In this document: piece after piece, positions 12,901-24,581 of the stretch
Layout: the number at the start of each line of letters is the position of its first letter
Numbering within the stretch: position 1 is the first letter of the stretch
Assembly: GCA_029379385.1 (NCBI GenBank)
Contig: CM055611.1
Location: forward strand, 1,860,001 to 1,924,000
Direction: 5' to 3'
DNA: 64,000 bases
Source: Quillaja saponaria
Taxonomy: Eukaryota > Streptophyta > Magnoliopsida > Fabales > Quillajaceae
Program-made: the position numbers and the translations under genes
Notes under the pieces: generated by a model
Seen by the model: only the letters and a program-made list of their open reading frames with translations
Told to the model about the DNA's origin: nothing
The model's database searches: none

Positions 12901-14447
12901 CATATACAACAAGGTGTGCGTACCTTGTCATGCACCAAGTTTGAAACTAAATGAAATGAGCAATAGACTCAGTCTCTAATAAAGAAAAAGGTCGTACCAA
13001 ATTCATTTACTGTATATATTTATTGTAGCAAGGTTCTCTTTTTAAGTTTTCTTGCTATGCATGGCTTTGTGTCCGGTGCACTAACCCAATCTAATTTCAT
13101 GACTACAACTATATATAACTCGCCGCCGCCTTTCTTGATTTACAAGCTTACTTAAGACTTATTATTATTATTTTTAAATGTTTCAAATTTTTAAGTTAGA
13201 TATAGGCAGAATAAAATTGATTTATTATTTTTCTCTTATATAATAATTAAAAATCATTTAAACTTTGATCTTAACCAAAAGGCCAACAAAACCTTTTGTT
13301 TACAAAAATTAATGTGTAACCCACTTTGAATCAAGTATAATTTTTTTATGAGTTATTCTAATTAGTGTTTAAAGGGCACTTGATAAGATGTAATAAATAT
13401 GGGACTTTGAAATTTGAAATATTTTCAAGTAAAAAATTATTTATTATGCAATATTGAAATCATGGTCAACTACTATAATTAATAATACAAAATTTTTATA
13501 TTTATCACCTTAACAAGTGTCCTATGGGCACCCGTTAAACAAATCATTTTTTTATTACCCAAATCATGCCACCATGTAATATTGTTGGCCCCATTTTCCA
13601 TTCTAAGAGTAAATTTATATTCTAAATGAACAAATTTGTTTCGACAAAAATGGCAAAAATTACATCAACTACAAAAGAAATAGGAAAAAAAAAAAAAAAA
13701 AAGACAAGAGAGAGAAAGATTTTATTTTTATTATTATTATTATTAAATATGGTATAATTACCTAACTAATATATTTAGTTCCTTATCAAACATGCTTTGA
13801 GAAGTTGTTGGCAACAAGTTACTTAATGTACATGCTTTGAGAGCCAATGGGTTCCTAATCTCAACAACAACATCCCACAGTTAGAATTTAATTTTTCTTT
13901 TTTTCTTTCAATTCTTTGTGGTTCTGAGTTTTTATCAGTATTTTCAAGTTAATTATAATCTCTAGAGAGAGAGAATTAGAGAAAGAGAGATAAATGATAA
14001 GTTGGTTGATGTTGATATTATACCGGAAGGAAAGTTATGGGAAGGTGATTAAATAATTATTTAATTTTAATTTTAATCAAAATTTAATTTAAATTAAATG
14101 AGTTAATATCTTTACTTAGGTTAAAGTGACAACAATTATCATATCAAAAAAAGAAGTGAATATTTAAAAAGAGAACAATCACAAATCTTAAATATTATTA
14201 GTTTCACACTTTAAAAGATTAGAGATGGTCGTAAAAATTGGTTACAATATTAAATAATTGAAAATCTGTGCGATTTTGAAGGATTGAGTGTTTGACGTCT
14301 CCAAAAGACAAAGTATAGGAGTAATAAAGCGCCATTTTTGTTAGTTTGCATTAATTAAATCAATCACGTTTTGTAATTGGCTTGGCTTCCATTCCAAGCC
14401 TTCTTCAAAGGTTAGCTTGAGCCATTCTCTCTCCATGGAAATTTATT
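6959..14447. other. Long gene-free AT-rich spacer
   Basis: About 7.5 kb with no open frame I can support. The stretch 7550-8080 is extremely AT-rich and contains a diverged direct repeat of about 100 bases (7755-7870 and 7965-8075, sharing TTAATATTTCTTT and an AAAAAAAGAATTA motif). A block at about 8640-8840 is less AT-rich but encodes nothing recognisable. Poly-A, ATT and TA simple repeats are frequent (for example 12823-12842 and 13730-13745). Confidence 0.6.
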
Positions 14448-14834
14448 GGCTTATTTACTATTTTGGCCCTTCAAGATTATATCATTTTTCAGTTCGGTTC
14501 TCAAATAATTTTTTCAGTCAATTTTATCATTCAAGATTCAAAATTGCTCAATCAAGTTTCATTCTTCCATTACATGTTATAAATTAATGAAATAACCACA
14601 CTTGACATAAAAATAATAGTGTGTATAAGCTATATTTATATTTTGCCAATTTTTTTAATTATTTTATCATTAGATTATATAAAATTACTTTATTTATGTA
14701 TAAAATGAGAATGAGATAAAATAATTTGATTGAAAATTTCGGAATATTTGAGGAAGAAATTGAGCAAAAATATTTTTGGATGACTAAATTCAAAAATTGA
14801 GTCAATCCTGAAAGATTAAAATAGTAATTAAGCC
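14448..14834. mobile_element. MITE-like element with terminal inverted repeats
   Basis: A 387-base AT-rich, non-coding segment. It begins GGCTTATTTACTATTTT and ends with the near-perfect inverse (AAAATAGTAATTAAGCC). The inverted ends match over about 17 bases with one mismatch and more loosely to about 32. Flanks read AAATTTATT on the left and AAATTTAATT on the right, suggesting a target-site duplication of 8-10 bases, which would fit a hAT- or Mutator-type non-autonomous element. No transposase frame is present. The superfamily is inferred. Confidence 0.6.
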
Positions 14835-15510
14835 AAATTTAATTCTTAATCTTAAAATCTAAAAGTGAAAAGATAAAATCTTATATTAATATAAGTGGAG
14901 TCAATACTATAAAGATGTACCGTTATGTTGTAACCAAACGTTATATATTGAGTCAATTAAATACTATTTTCGTCTCAAAATAATTATACTCCTTTTTATT
15001 TATAACCATCTGAAAATAATTGAAAATAATTGTACCCACTTTCAAAAGTGAATAGTTATTAAATAAGTCATTTTTAATAAAGCCTTTAAGAAATTAGATA
15101 TTTACACCATGTTCATATTCCAAGATTTTAAGGAGGGCATTATATGTAAACTAATTTTTAATTAAGCTGTTTTATTTGTATTTAATTTTGATATTTAATC
15201 GAAAGAAAATTTATTTTTTATTTAGATTTAATTTTTAATTGAGTTTAAATGTAATTAAAATTATATGACTTTAATTATAAATAACAAACTTAATTAAAAA
15301 TTATAGAAATTATTTTATCAAAAATATATATAGTAATTATTAATTTAGTTTTGAGTCTAATTTTAAATATTAGACTAATTATTTTCACACAAAGAAATTT
15401 TATTATAAAAAAAATTAAAATTGAATTATTTCTACATCTTTGTGAGTGTAGGAGGGATAATGGCGAGGTTTAAAATAAAATAAAAAAAGATAAAGCACAA
15501 AAAGAAAAAA
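14835..15510. other. AT-rich spacer
   Basis: No gene seen; simple A/T tracts dominate. Confidence 0.5.
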
Positions 15511-15770
15511 AAATCTGATAACAAGTTGGAGAGATAAGATTGAAAGTTTCTTAACAGGTAAATAAAAATATACATATATATATTCTTAAGGACAACAAGT
15601 TAGAGGGATGAGGTTGAAATGTTTTAGAAAGAAAAAAGGAAAAAAGAAAAAAAAAAATCCTTAAGGGTAATAAGTTGGAGGGCTAAGGTGAAATTTTTTA
15701 AAAAGATAAAAGGGAAAAAAAAAATACTTACAAGGATAACAAGTTTGATGGATAAGGTATGAATTAAAGG
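15511..15770. repeat. Degenerate ~72-bp tandem repeat, ~4 units
   Basis: The motif ACAAGTTGGAGGGATAAGGT plus an A-rich arm recurs with divergence at about 15521, 15594, 15669 and 15739, a period of 70-75 bases. The A-rich arms are purine runs that produce false minus-strand open frames rich in Phe and Leu. Confidence 0.7.
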
Positions 15771-16864
15771 AAAAGACGAAGGGCAAAATGGGGAGAAAAA
15801 GGAGTGGGCAGCGGCATGGCGAAGAAGCTTCGAACTTGGAGCTTCTTGGACGCGACAACCCAAACAGGTCGCAACATTGGCCACGCCTCAGAGGCTTACC
15901 AAACGGTGCCTACGGTAATTAATAAAGTTGCCTAAGAACATGTATCTATATCTAGTTTTATACTATGATTATGTCTTATAATATGCGCCAAATGAGCATA
16001 TTGTGTATATGGAGTGGTGGATCAAAACTTTGTTAGTAGAAACAATGACACAATTTACTAGTTGATGGCACAATATATATCTTCTTTCTTAACTGGACAA
16101 AATAATTCCATGTCAAAATAGAATTCAGACGTATGTTATTTTAAATATAAATAATAATCAATTAGTAAATTGATTATTAGTGAAGAGTGTTAATTCAATT
16201 TTAAATTACAAATTTTGAATTATATGTAGGAACAAAAATAACTTCCGGAAAAAACATTAACAACAAAAAGTGTAATTTACATTTCATTTTATCTGAATGT
16301 GATTCATACCATAATCTTGCAATTGAGAATTACCAACTCCAACCTCTATAAATGGTGTGTCCCTTTCATGACAAGCTTCTTGTATTTTCATCTTTATTAT
16401 AGTATAACATATATATTGAAGGCACATGTAGAACTTGGCCAAAATGAATAATACATGAGCCAGCCAAGCTTTATTAAAAAGCAGCCTGGCCAGCGCCAGG
16501 AAACTAGAAAAGTAGGCTAATTGAATGAAAATGTTGCTGTTGGCATCGACTTCCAACTACTCGACCCTCTTCACAACTGCCCTAGTTTACACGTCAAAAA
16601 CCACAAAAATAAAATCCAACAAAAGTTAAACAAACAGCCCTCTTAATTTCTCTAATAATGTTTATTTAATCTCTCTCTCTTCTCTCAAACTCTCTCTCTC
16701 TCAACCACATGATTTTCTTTTTTCCTATTTCTACCACATAATATAATATTTTTCATGCTCAACATCACCATCTTCACCTCTCCTTTTAAAAACCCCCTCA
16801 CCAATCACTTGATTCTCTCTATAACACTTGTTTTGCTCATTTCTTCTTCTCTCTTAATTAACTC
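15771..16864 (+). promoter_or_regulatory. Upstream region and leader of GPAT6
   Basis: No gene in this stretch. It ends in CT-rich DNA (CT repeats at about 16671-16703) and a TTTAAAAACCCC / CTCTATAAC segment at about 16784-16826, typical of a plant core promoter and pyrimidine-rich leader, just before the ATG at 16865. The exact TATA box and transcription start are uncertain. Confidence 0.4.
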
Positions 16865-19664
16865 ATGATCATGAGTGCCTATCCTCATTTCCCACCAATC
16901 TCAAAATGCAGCACCAATGGAAGATCAAACCAAACAGTTGCAGCTGATTTAGATGGCACACTTCTTGTGTCACGCAGTGCTTTTCCTTACTTCATGCTTG
17001 TTGCTATCGAAGCCGGTAGCTTCATTAGGGGACTTGTCCTCTTAGCATCTGTGCCATTTGTCTACTTCACTTACCTTTTCATTTCTGAATCATTTGCAAT
17101 CCAAACCTTTATTTTCATCGCCTTTGCTGGCCTCAAAATCAAAGATATTGAGCTTGTTTCAAGATCTGTGTTGCCTAAATTTTACGCAGAGGATGTTCAT
17201 CCTCGTACATGGACAGTTTTTAATTCATTTGGGAAACGTTACATCGTTACCGCGAATCCCAGGTTGATGGTTGAACCATTTGCTAAGAATTTCTTAGGTG
17301 CTGATAAAGTTATTGGAACTGAATTACAGGTAACCTTATCCGGTAGAGCAACTGGGTTTGTTAAGAAACCAGGTGTTCTTGTTGGTGAACATAAGAAAGC
17401 AGCCGTTGTTAAAGAATTTGGGGCCAATAACTTGCCTGATTTGGGACTTGGTGATAGAGAAACTGACCATGACTTCATGTCAATCTGCAAGGTTTGTATT
17501 TTTCACCCAAAGTCCTTAATTTTTTTCTTTATTTATTATTATATAATTTTGCCACTTACTGTTTTTTTGTTTTGAATTGTACAATTGTTGCTAGCTTGCT
17601 TAATTACTGAGTTTATGGCAATACTATACAATTAAAATGCGATTTTTCTTGTTCTATATTTATTTAATGTTTTTGGTGGGACAGCTGTTGACCATAACTC
17701 TTTATGATGATGAAAGTGACTTTTTTTTTTGGGTTAAATATGGAAAAAGCTTAAATGGTATCCTTGCTCTTTTGGTATGCTTTTTAGTTAACTCTTATCA
17801 AATTATAGGCTACTTTTCACACTAATAATTTTGATGGAGGCTCTGCAACCATAATAATAAACTAATTCTAAATTGGGTCAAACTAATTGGTTCTTCACCT
17901 AATTTTTGTTTCACAAGTCATTTATGGCCATCCTAAGGTTCTTCACTTAACCTTTTATATAACTACTTCTTCTAATATTCTTTGATTGGCCACATTTTCA
18001 TAGATGGTATTTACATCATTACGATACACAACCAAACTATCTTGAACGATAACTTCTCATCTTTTCTTTATATATATATATATATATATATATATTATCA
18101 TATAACCACTTTATATTCTCATTTCTACCCTACTTATTTTTTATTATGTTATTTAATTAATTCGTGACACCTCAACATTGCATTTCGTAAACCATAATAG
18201 ATTGTACATAAGATAGTTCAATAAAATTTACCTTTTAGATTAGATGTATCATACAGTTACATAAAATTTCCAAAACGTTTATTCTTTTAGACAACCTTTT
18301 TCTAATTCTATGTAAAACAATATACTCCTCCATTTTTCAATCATGTATTGATTCAAGATACCTAAGATCCTGCTCATAATCTCTTGAAGAAGTCCATCCC
18401 ATAAAAATAAAAATCCAAGTCTATAATTATTCTTATTGTTAAGTAAAAACCACGGTAATTATTTTTACCGATGACAAACTGACACTTACCATAACTTCTC
18501 CATGTTCAACCCACCTTTTTATTTAATCCAAATCAGTATTTTTGGAGCCTCATGTATGATATGTGAGGTTGTAATTATTTACACTTTACTATATCTTTCT
18601 CATCATTGATTGAATGAAGCACATATATTTCTTGTGAATTCTATATATGTCATTCTTTTCCTCAGTCAAAATTTGTTAAATCGTCCTTGCAAAATTAACC
18701 CCTCCAAATCATATCACTTTGGCTTAATCCTATTTTATAACACTATGGAATCCATGACTCTGTTGTTGACATTTTTTTTTTTTTTGCCACACAGGAAGGA
18801 TACATGGTGCCAAGGACTAAGGTTGAGCCACTGCCAAGGAATAAGCTTTTAAGCCCAGTAATTTTCCATGAGGGAAGATTAGTTCAAAGGCCAACAGCTC
18901 TAGTTGCCCTCTTGACCTTTTTATGGATGCCAATTGGTATTCTACTCTCAATTCTCAGAGTGTACACCAACATTCCACTGCCTGAAAGAATTGCTAGGTA
19001 CAATTATAAGCTACTTGGAATCAAACTTGTAGTCAAGGGTACCCCTCCCCCAGCACCCAGAAAAGGCCAGAGTGGTGTCCTATTTATTTGCAACCATCGC
19101 ACAGTTATAGACCCTGTTGTCACAGCTGTTGCACTAGGGAGAAAAATAAGCTGTGTCACATACAGTATCAGCAAATTCAGTGAAATAATTTCACCAATTA
19201 AAACAGTTGCATTATCAAGGGAGAGAGACAGAGATGCTGCCAATATCAAACGTTTGCTTGAAGAAGGAGACCTGGTGATTTGCCCTGAAGGAACTACCTG
19301 CAGAGAGTCATTCCTTTTGAGATTTAGTGCGCTTTTTGCAGAGCTGACAGATCGAATCGTGCCGGTTGCTATTAACACAAAACAGAGTGTGTTTTATGGG
19401 ACAACAGTACTAGGGCATAAATTGTTGGATCCATATTTTGTGTTCATGAACCCAATGCCTACATATGAAATCACCTTCTTGAATCAGCTTCCTTCAGAGC
19501 TTACCTGCAAAGGTGGAAAATCTGCCATTGAAGTTGCAAATTACATTCAAAGGGTGTTGGCTGGGACATTGGGGTTTGAGTGCACAAATTTAACTAGGAA
19601 GGACAAGTACGCTTTGCTTGCAGGAACAGATGGCAGAGTTCCATCAAAGAAGGAGAAGGCCTAA
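16865..19664 (+). CDS. GPAT6: Glycerol-3-phosphate 2-O-acyltransferase 6 (GPAT6), cutin synthesis
   Basis: Transfers an acyl group from acyl-CoA to the sn-2 position of glycerol-3-phosphate and then removes the phosphate, giving 2-monoacylglycerol for cutin. It acts at the ER. Two exons, 16865-17491 and 18795-19664, join at CK/EGYMVP and give 498 residues, the family's usual length (about 500). The N-terminal HAD-type phosphatase domain has DLDGTLL (D28, D30) and GDRETDHD (G196, D197, D201). These are the residues kept in GPAT4/6/8 and lost in the phosphatase-dead GPAT5/7 type, so the enzyme should be bifunctional. The acyltransferase domain has NHRTVID (H310, D315) and CPEGTTCRE. Hydrophobic segments lie at about 40-60, 70-95 and 240-260. 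Similarity to Arabidopsis GPAT6 is high over the whole length (from memory). A second ATG at 16871 could be the true start. The single intron (1.3 kb) contains a TA microsatellite. Confidence 0.95.
18065..18096. repeat. (TA)n microsatellite in GPAT6 intron
   Basis: An uninterrupted TA run of about 28 bases in the only intron of GPAT6. Confidence 0.8.
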
Positions 19665-21567
19665 AATTGGAGGGACAAAGTAAAAACCCTTATAATTCTC
19701 ACTATTGCTTTCTTTTCTTTCTTCTTGTCCTTTTTTCTTTTCCTTTTTTCTTTTCCATATGTTACTATAAACGTTTAATTATCATAGTAATAAACAAAAT
19801 TGATTGTGATGATGATCATAAAATAACAAGTTTGTGTATATTGGTAATTTCATGTGTACAAATTTTTAGTTACTGAAATTGGGTTAGTCCTGAAACAAGT
19901 CCATTTGGTGCCTTAAAAGACAGGCACAGACAAATGCTGGCAATAGTTGTGTTGGAAGTTATTGCATTGCTAGGACTGATGGAGATGGAAGGTGTGAACT
20001 TTTAAGGTACATAGATTCAATGTAGCAGTAATGACATTGCTGTATTCCTTTTTCAGTTTTGGCTAAGATATAGAATTGCTGTACTCACATGCAAGTAATT
20101 AATCCAATCCTGAAAGCAGACAAATATGAGGGAATCAATTTGGAACAGGCTAGCTGAGTTTGGAAAAGTTGTTGTGACTTTGAGTTGGGTAAATGTAATT
20201 TTTAAAAAGTCACAATAAAATTGTGAAAGTAACATCTATTATGCTTTTAAAGCACTCTCAAATTTTAAAAAATAATAGAACATCATTTCTCAAATAAACT
20301 AATCAAACAATTTTTGCATGCTACAGGTACTAAAAAATCACATAACTCTCTTGAAAAATATTATCAAACTCAATCTCAACCAGCACATTTAATAATTGGA
20401 GACGTGGAGGATATATAACTAGTTATCTCGGATATAATCTAAAGGCACCAATTCACTTAAAACTATAATCTAGCCACAGTAGAACTAGTTATGTCATGAT
20501 AGATTTCTCAAATCAGTATATCAACAATGAGATAAGGGGATTATGTGGAGCAAGAGTCCACGTCGTGTTGTTGTCTTTTAAAGAGTTGGCATTTTGTGCA
20601 GGAGGAGAAGGAGGAAGTCGTGATTAACTAACACACACAAACATAAGATGATAATATATGTAATTTAGTTTTAATACAATGATGGTAAAACCAACAGTCA
20701 GTATAACTTTCTATTTGAAAATTTTCATATCATTAGTTTCTGAGTAATTCCTGGTTTTTCCGTTGCTGTCATGAATGCATTCAAAAGTTCATACAAAATT
20801 TTCAGTTTTCAGTATTCTACTACTACAGTTTTTTTGCCAAACAGGTCATCACACAGTTATCAGTTCTGTACATCTCTTAGAGAGTATCAGTCACCTCAGC
20901 ATTTATCACTCCACAGTTATAGAGTATCAGTCACCTCAGCATTTATCATTTTTCAGCTTTATGGTGTGATAGATAAACCGATACTAAGTCTGTGGTCCCT
21001 AAGAAAAAAAATAAAATGAAATGAATCGATTAAAACAGGGACAAGTAGAAACATTAAGCAGCGGGACACATTGGTTTATTATCTGCGTAAAGCAGGCATA
21101 GACCTCAAAGGACCCTACAACATAAAATCTGGAGTTAAAGCTTATGAACATTTTGGAGTAAGGAAGCATAGAACAGTGCATAGAATTTTACAGACTTGAA
21201 AATGGTAATGTAATAATGTTATGGAGTGGGGTAAACAGTGGTTTATTTATGGGCTGGATATGAATCACCATGATCAGTAAGCCACTTTGTGGTCCTGCTC
21301 TTGTTCATGAAAGGATGAAGCCTTAAGTGTTAGGGACCATGGGAACTAGATGACAGACTGTAATCTCACTAAGTAAATTACTCTCTATGCATGGTTCTGA
21401 CAAGCTGTCTATAAAGGCTCAAAAGTAGGATTCTTGAATTTCACAACATGAATAATCACAATGTTACAAAATAACTCCAAAGTAATAACCTTATTTTATG
21501 AGAGGGAAGCCATATTTTTCCATTCTTCCTAATACATAACAGCTGGTTTAGAACACATGACATTATG
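19665..21567. other. GPAT6 3' region and spacer
   Basis: The first 200-400 bases are probably the GPAT6 3' untranslated region (pyrimidine-rich, with AATAA-type signals near 19788 that I cannot assign precisely). The rest holds no gene. A 40-base tandem duplication lies at 20881-20960. The stretch 20150-20240 shares a 'TTTGGAAAAGTTGTTGTGACTT'-like theme with the repeat cluster that follows. Confidence 0.45.
20881..20960. repeat. 40-bp tandem duplication
   Basis: AGAGTATCAGTCACCTCAGC is followed by ATTTATCA in both units, at 20881 and 20921. The first 28 bases are identical and the rest differs. Confidence 0.85.
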
Positions 21568-22846
21568 TAGGCTTAGTTTGGTAATATTGTGAATTTTTTA
21601 GGCTTGGTTTGGTAATATTGTAAATTTTTTAGAAGTATTATGCTCTTTTGACTCTTTTTAGAGTTTTTTTTAAAAAGCCACAACATTAATATTTGGTAAA
21701 ATAATATCAAATTTGCTATCACTAAGTCAAAATTACAAAATTAGGCTTAATTTAATAATGTTGTAGTTTTTTTATTAACAAATTAAGATTATATTAGTTT
21801 TTAAAACTTTTTAGAACGGAAGCACCCTAATTTTATTTTATTTTTTATCAAATATAAAAAAATTGACTTATGCTCTTTATAAGCATAAGCACCTTTCCAA
21901 AGAGCATTATCAAACTAAGGTATGGTTTGGTAATATTGTGGCTTTTAAAAAGTTACTGTGACTTTCATGCTGTAAAAAAACAGTTATCAAAAAGTCATAG
22001 CAACCCTGTTTGATAAATTTTTTATAAAAGTTGGTGTGGGCAATAAAAGCAATTAATAAGGTATTTGGTAAAACAAATCATAAGTTATTGTGAATGTATA
22101 AAATTTTTAAAAGCATCCCTTGAATTGCATTTAAAAGCCTAGAGCAGAAGAACTTCAATTTTATTTTATTTTTATTAAACATAAAAAGATTGACTTATGC
22201 TCTTTACAAGTATAAGCACCCTCTCAAAGAGCATTATCAAACTAAGACTTAGTTTAGTAATATTGTGGCTTTTAAAAAGTTGTTATGACTTTTATGCTGT
22301 AAAAAAATAGTTATCAAAAGTCATAGCAACTCTGTTTGGTAATTTTTTATAAAAGTTAGTAGTGAGCAGTAAAAGTAATAAATAAGGTATTTGGTAAAAC
22401 AAATCATAAGTTGTTGTGAATGTATAACATAACAAAAATAGACATCGTTAATAAAAAATATATTAGGAAGAGAAATCCAATGGTTTATAAATTAATTGAA
22501 GATATATTTGATAATTTTCTTAAATTAATAAGGTGATTTTTGTACTTTTTATTTTGAAAAGTCACAACTAGCTTTTAAAAGTATCACTTAAGATGCTTCT
22601 ACATAACTTTTTAAAAGCAGTAGCCAAAAGCATCCTAAAAAATTTATCCAAACAATATTTAGATGTTGTAAGTTTTAAAAAGTCAAGGTATCTTCTGGAA
22701 AAGTATCACTTGGGGTTCTTATACATAACTTTTTAAAAAAGTAGCAAAACATTCTAAAAAAATTTAACTAAACAATATTTAGGTGCTGTAACTTTTAAAA
22801 AGTCAAAATATCTTCTTGTAAGATATTACCAAAATAAGACTAAGTG
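21568..22846. mobile_element. Nested MITE-like repeat cluster
   Basis: Non-coding DNA built from repeats within repeats. The left edge has a ~31-base tandem pair with GTTTGGTAATATTGT (from 21569 and 21600). A ~327-base unit occurs twice, for example GACTTATGCTCTTTA at about 21863 and 22190, each followed by TTTGGTAATATTGTGGCTTT or a close variant. A ~120-base unit occurs twice (AACAATATTTAG at about 22650 and 22770). The right edge, AGATATTACCAAAATAAGACTAAG at 22821-22844, is roughly the inverse complement of the left edge CTTAGTTTGGTAATATT at 21572. This looks like a non-autonomous DNA transposon with internal duplications or several copies inserted into each other. No transposase seen. Confidence 0.6.
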
Positions 22847-23153
22847 GTAGACATCAATTATTGAGTTCAAGCGTTCATGCTTTGCGATAATAGCAAGGGT
22901 AACTTTAATTTTCGGACATAATGGAAACAAATAGATTTGGGCTTAGTGAGGCACCTAATTCAAATGGGTATGGATCCATGCCTCGTCAAAAAGATTGGAC
23001 TTTAGCCCAGCCCATAACAATTATAATTAACAAAATAAAAAAATAAACCAATGGCATTATGGTCATTTTATATTATAATGGAAAACAATCTCCGGGCTCT
23101 CTAGTTTTCTGGTATCCAATCCAAAGCCGAAGGTTTATGCTGGCCTTCCAGTA
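22847..23153 (+). promoter_or_regulatory. Promoter region of the BTB gene
   Basis: A 300-base spacer between the repeat cluster and the ATG at 23154. TATATTATAATGG at about 23070-23082 is a candidate TATA region, about 75 bases upstream of the start. Confidence 0.35.
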
Positions 23154-24581
23154 ATGGAGGAAGGAACGTTACAGACTGCTTCTCCGGAGCTCCAGCCTAG
23201 CGACCGTATCAAACTTAACGTAGGCGGGAAGCTATTTGAGACCACCATATCGACTCTCCGCTCCGGCGGTCCTGACTCTCTCCTAGCCGCTCTCTCGAAT
23301 CGGCCCATCACTGACCATAACCCGGTTTTCATAGACCGAGACCCTGAGATCTTCACTGTCCTCCTCTCTCTACTACGGTCTAACCAACTTCCTTCAACCG
23401 CTCGCCGTTTCTCCAAGCAGGAACTAGCTGATGAAGCTCTTTTTTATGGCATCGAGTCGCAGCTCAAGTTGGCTACATCGCCGCCTCCATTCATCGGTAT
23501 CGACGCCTCTGTCGTTGCCACCATCCGGCCAGCTTCCGATGGATTACCGTCGGCGTTTACTGCCGCAGCTGGGGACGGCTCAGTTTGGATTGCCCATGGT
23601 GGACAGATATCGAGCTACGACTGGAATCTGGTCCACGCTGAAACGGTTAGGACTCACCTAGACGACATCACTTCGATTTGCCGAGTTTGGCCGGAAATCG
23701 CCGCCGTAGGGTCTGACCTAGATGCCGGATTACACTTTTACGATTTCTCCAGTAGCCGCCACGTGGGGTCTATTCAATGGACTGATTCAACCGATCCTCG
23801 TATCTACAAAGCCCGAGTCACTGCAATCGCGGACTCACCGAGTTCAGTTTTCGCCTCGTTTGATTGCCCACATAGAGAAAATTGCATCCTTGTGATAGAC
23901 AAATCAACGCTTAAGGTTGTGTCAGAGATCGGCCGCCAGTCTGGTAATCAGGCAAAGAACATGGTTGCAGGGAAGATGACGTGGATACCTGAGACCGGCG
24001 TTCTAGTTGGAAGTGCGGTCACGTCCGGGGCGTTTGGGTACTCAGGGTATATCAGACTGTGGGATCCAAGGTCCGGAGAGGTGGTTTGGGAGACGAACGA
24101 GCCAGGTTCGGGCCGAAGCAGTAGGTTCGGGGACTCATTCGCTGAAGTGGACGTGGATGCAGAAGAGTTGTATTTGTTCAAAATATGTTCCAAGTCGGGG
24201 GATTTGGGAGTGGCAGACATGCGTAATTTGGGCAGTGATCCGTGGGTTTATTTGAAAGACAAGAACCCGAGCTTGATAAACTCAGGTGGGGGAGGAAATA
24301 GTGTTATGCATTGTTACAGGAAGCAAGCTTTTGTTGGGAGAGATGGAGGGTTAGAGGTTTGGTCCAGAGTGGCAGAAGCAGAAAATGGAGTGGATAGAGA
24401 GAATGGGTTCTCTGAAGGGTTGTATAGAAGAAATTTTATGAATAAAGTGGAGGACTCAGAGAAGGGGAATATTAAGAAAATTGAAGGTGGTGGAAACAGG
24501 TTGTTTGTTAGTAGGGAAGCGGTTGAAGGTATTGAGGTGTGGGAAAGCTCTTATGCTTCTGGAGCAATGCCAGTTTTGTGA
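23154..24581 (+). CDS. BTB/POZ (T1-type) protein with WD40/YVTN-like region
   Basis: Intronless gene of 475 residues. Residues 17 to about 110 form a potassium-channel-tetramerisation (T1) type BTB domain: [15 protein letters not shown], then [15 protein letters not shown], then [17 protein letters not shown]. In plants such proteins are candidate substrate adaptors for CUL3 ubiquitin ligases. Residues from about 120 onward contain degenerate beta-propeller repeats, for example [15 protein letters not shown] and [11 protein letters not shown]. Length and order match Arabidopsis At3g09030/At5g41330-type proteins (from memory, 440-475 residues). The coding region is clearly more GC-rich than its surroundings, which is normal for plant single-exon genes. 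The first ATG is used because the BTB domain follows directly and no in-frame upstream ATG was found. Target unknown. Confidence 0.9.
   Translation: MEEGTLQTASPELQPSDRIKLNVGGKLFETTISTLRSGGPDSLLAALSNRPITDHNPVFIDRDPEIFTVLLSLLRSNQLPSTARRFSKQELADEALFYGIESQLKLATSPPPFIGIDASVVATIRPASDGLPSAFTAAAGDGSVWIAHGGQISSYDWNLVHAETVRTHLDDITSICRVWPEIAAVGSDLDAGLHFYDFSSSRHVGSIQWTDSTDPRIYKARVTAIADSPSSVFASFDCPHRENCILVIDKSTLKVVSEIGRQSGNQAKNMVAGKMTWIPETGVLVGSAVTSGAFGYSGYIRLWDPRSGEVVWETNEPGSGRSSRFGDSFAEVDVDAEELYLFKICSKSGDLGVADMRNLGSDPWVYLKDKNPSLINSGGGGNSVMHCYRKQAFVGRDGGLEVWSRVAEAENGVDRENGFSEGLYRRNFMNKVEDSEKGNIKKIEGGGNRLFVSREAVEGIEVWESSYASGAMPVL

Noticed and set aside
15624..15884. Phe/Leu-rich minus-strand frames
   Set aside because: They are produced by purine tracts of the tandem repeat at 15511-15770.
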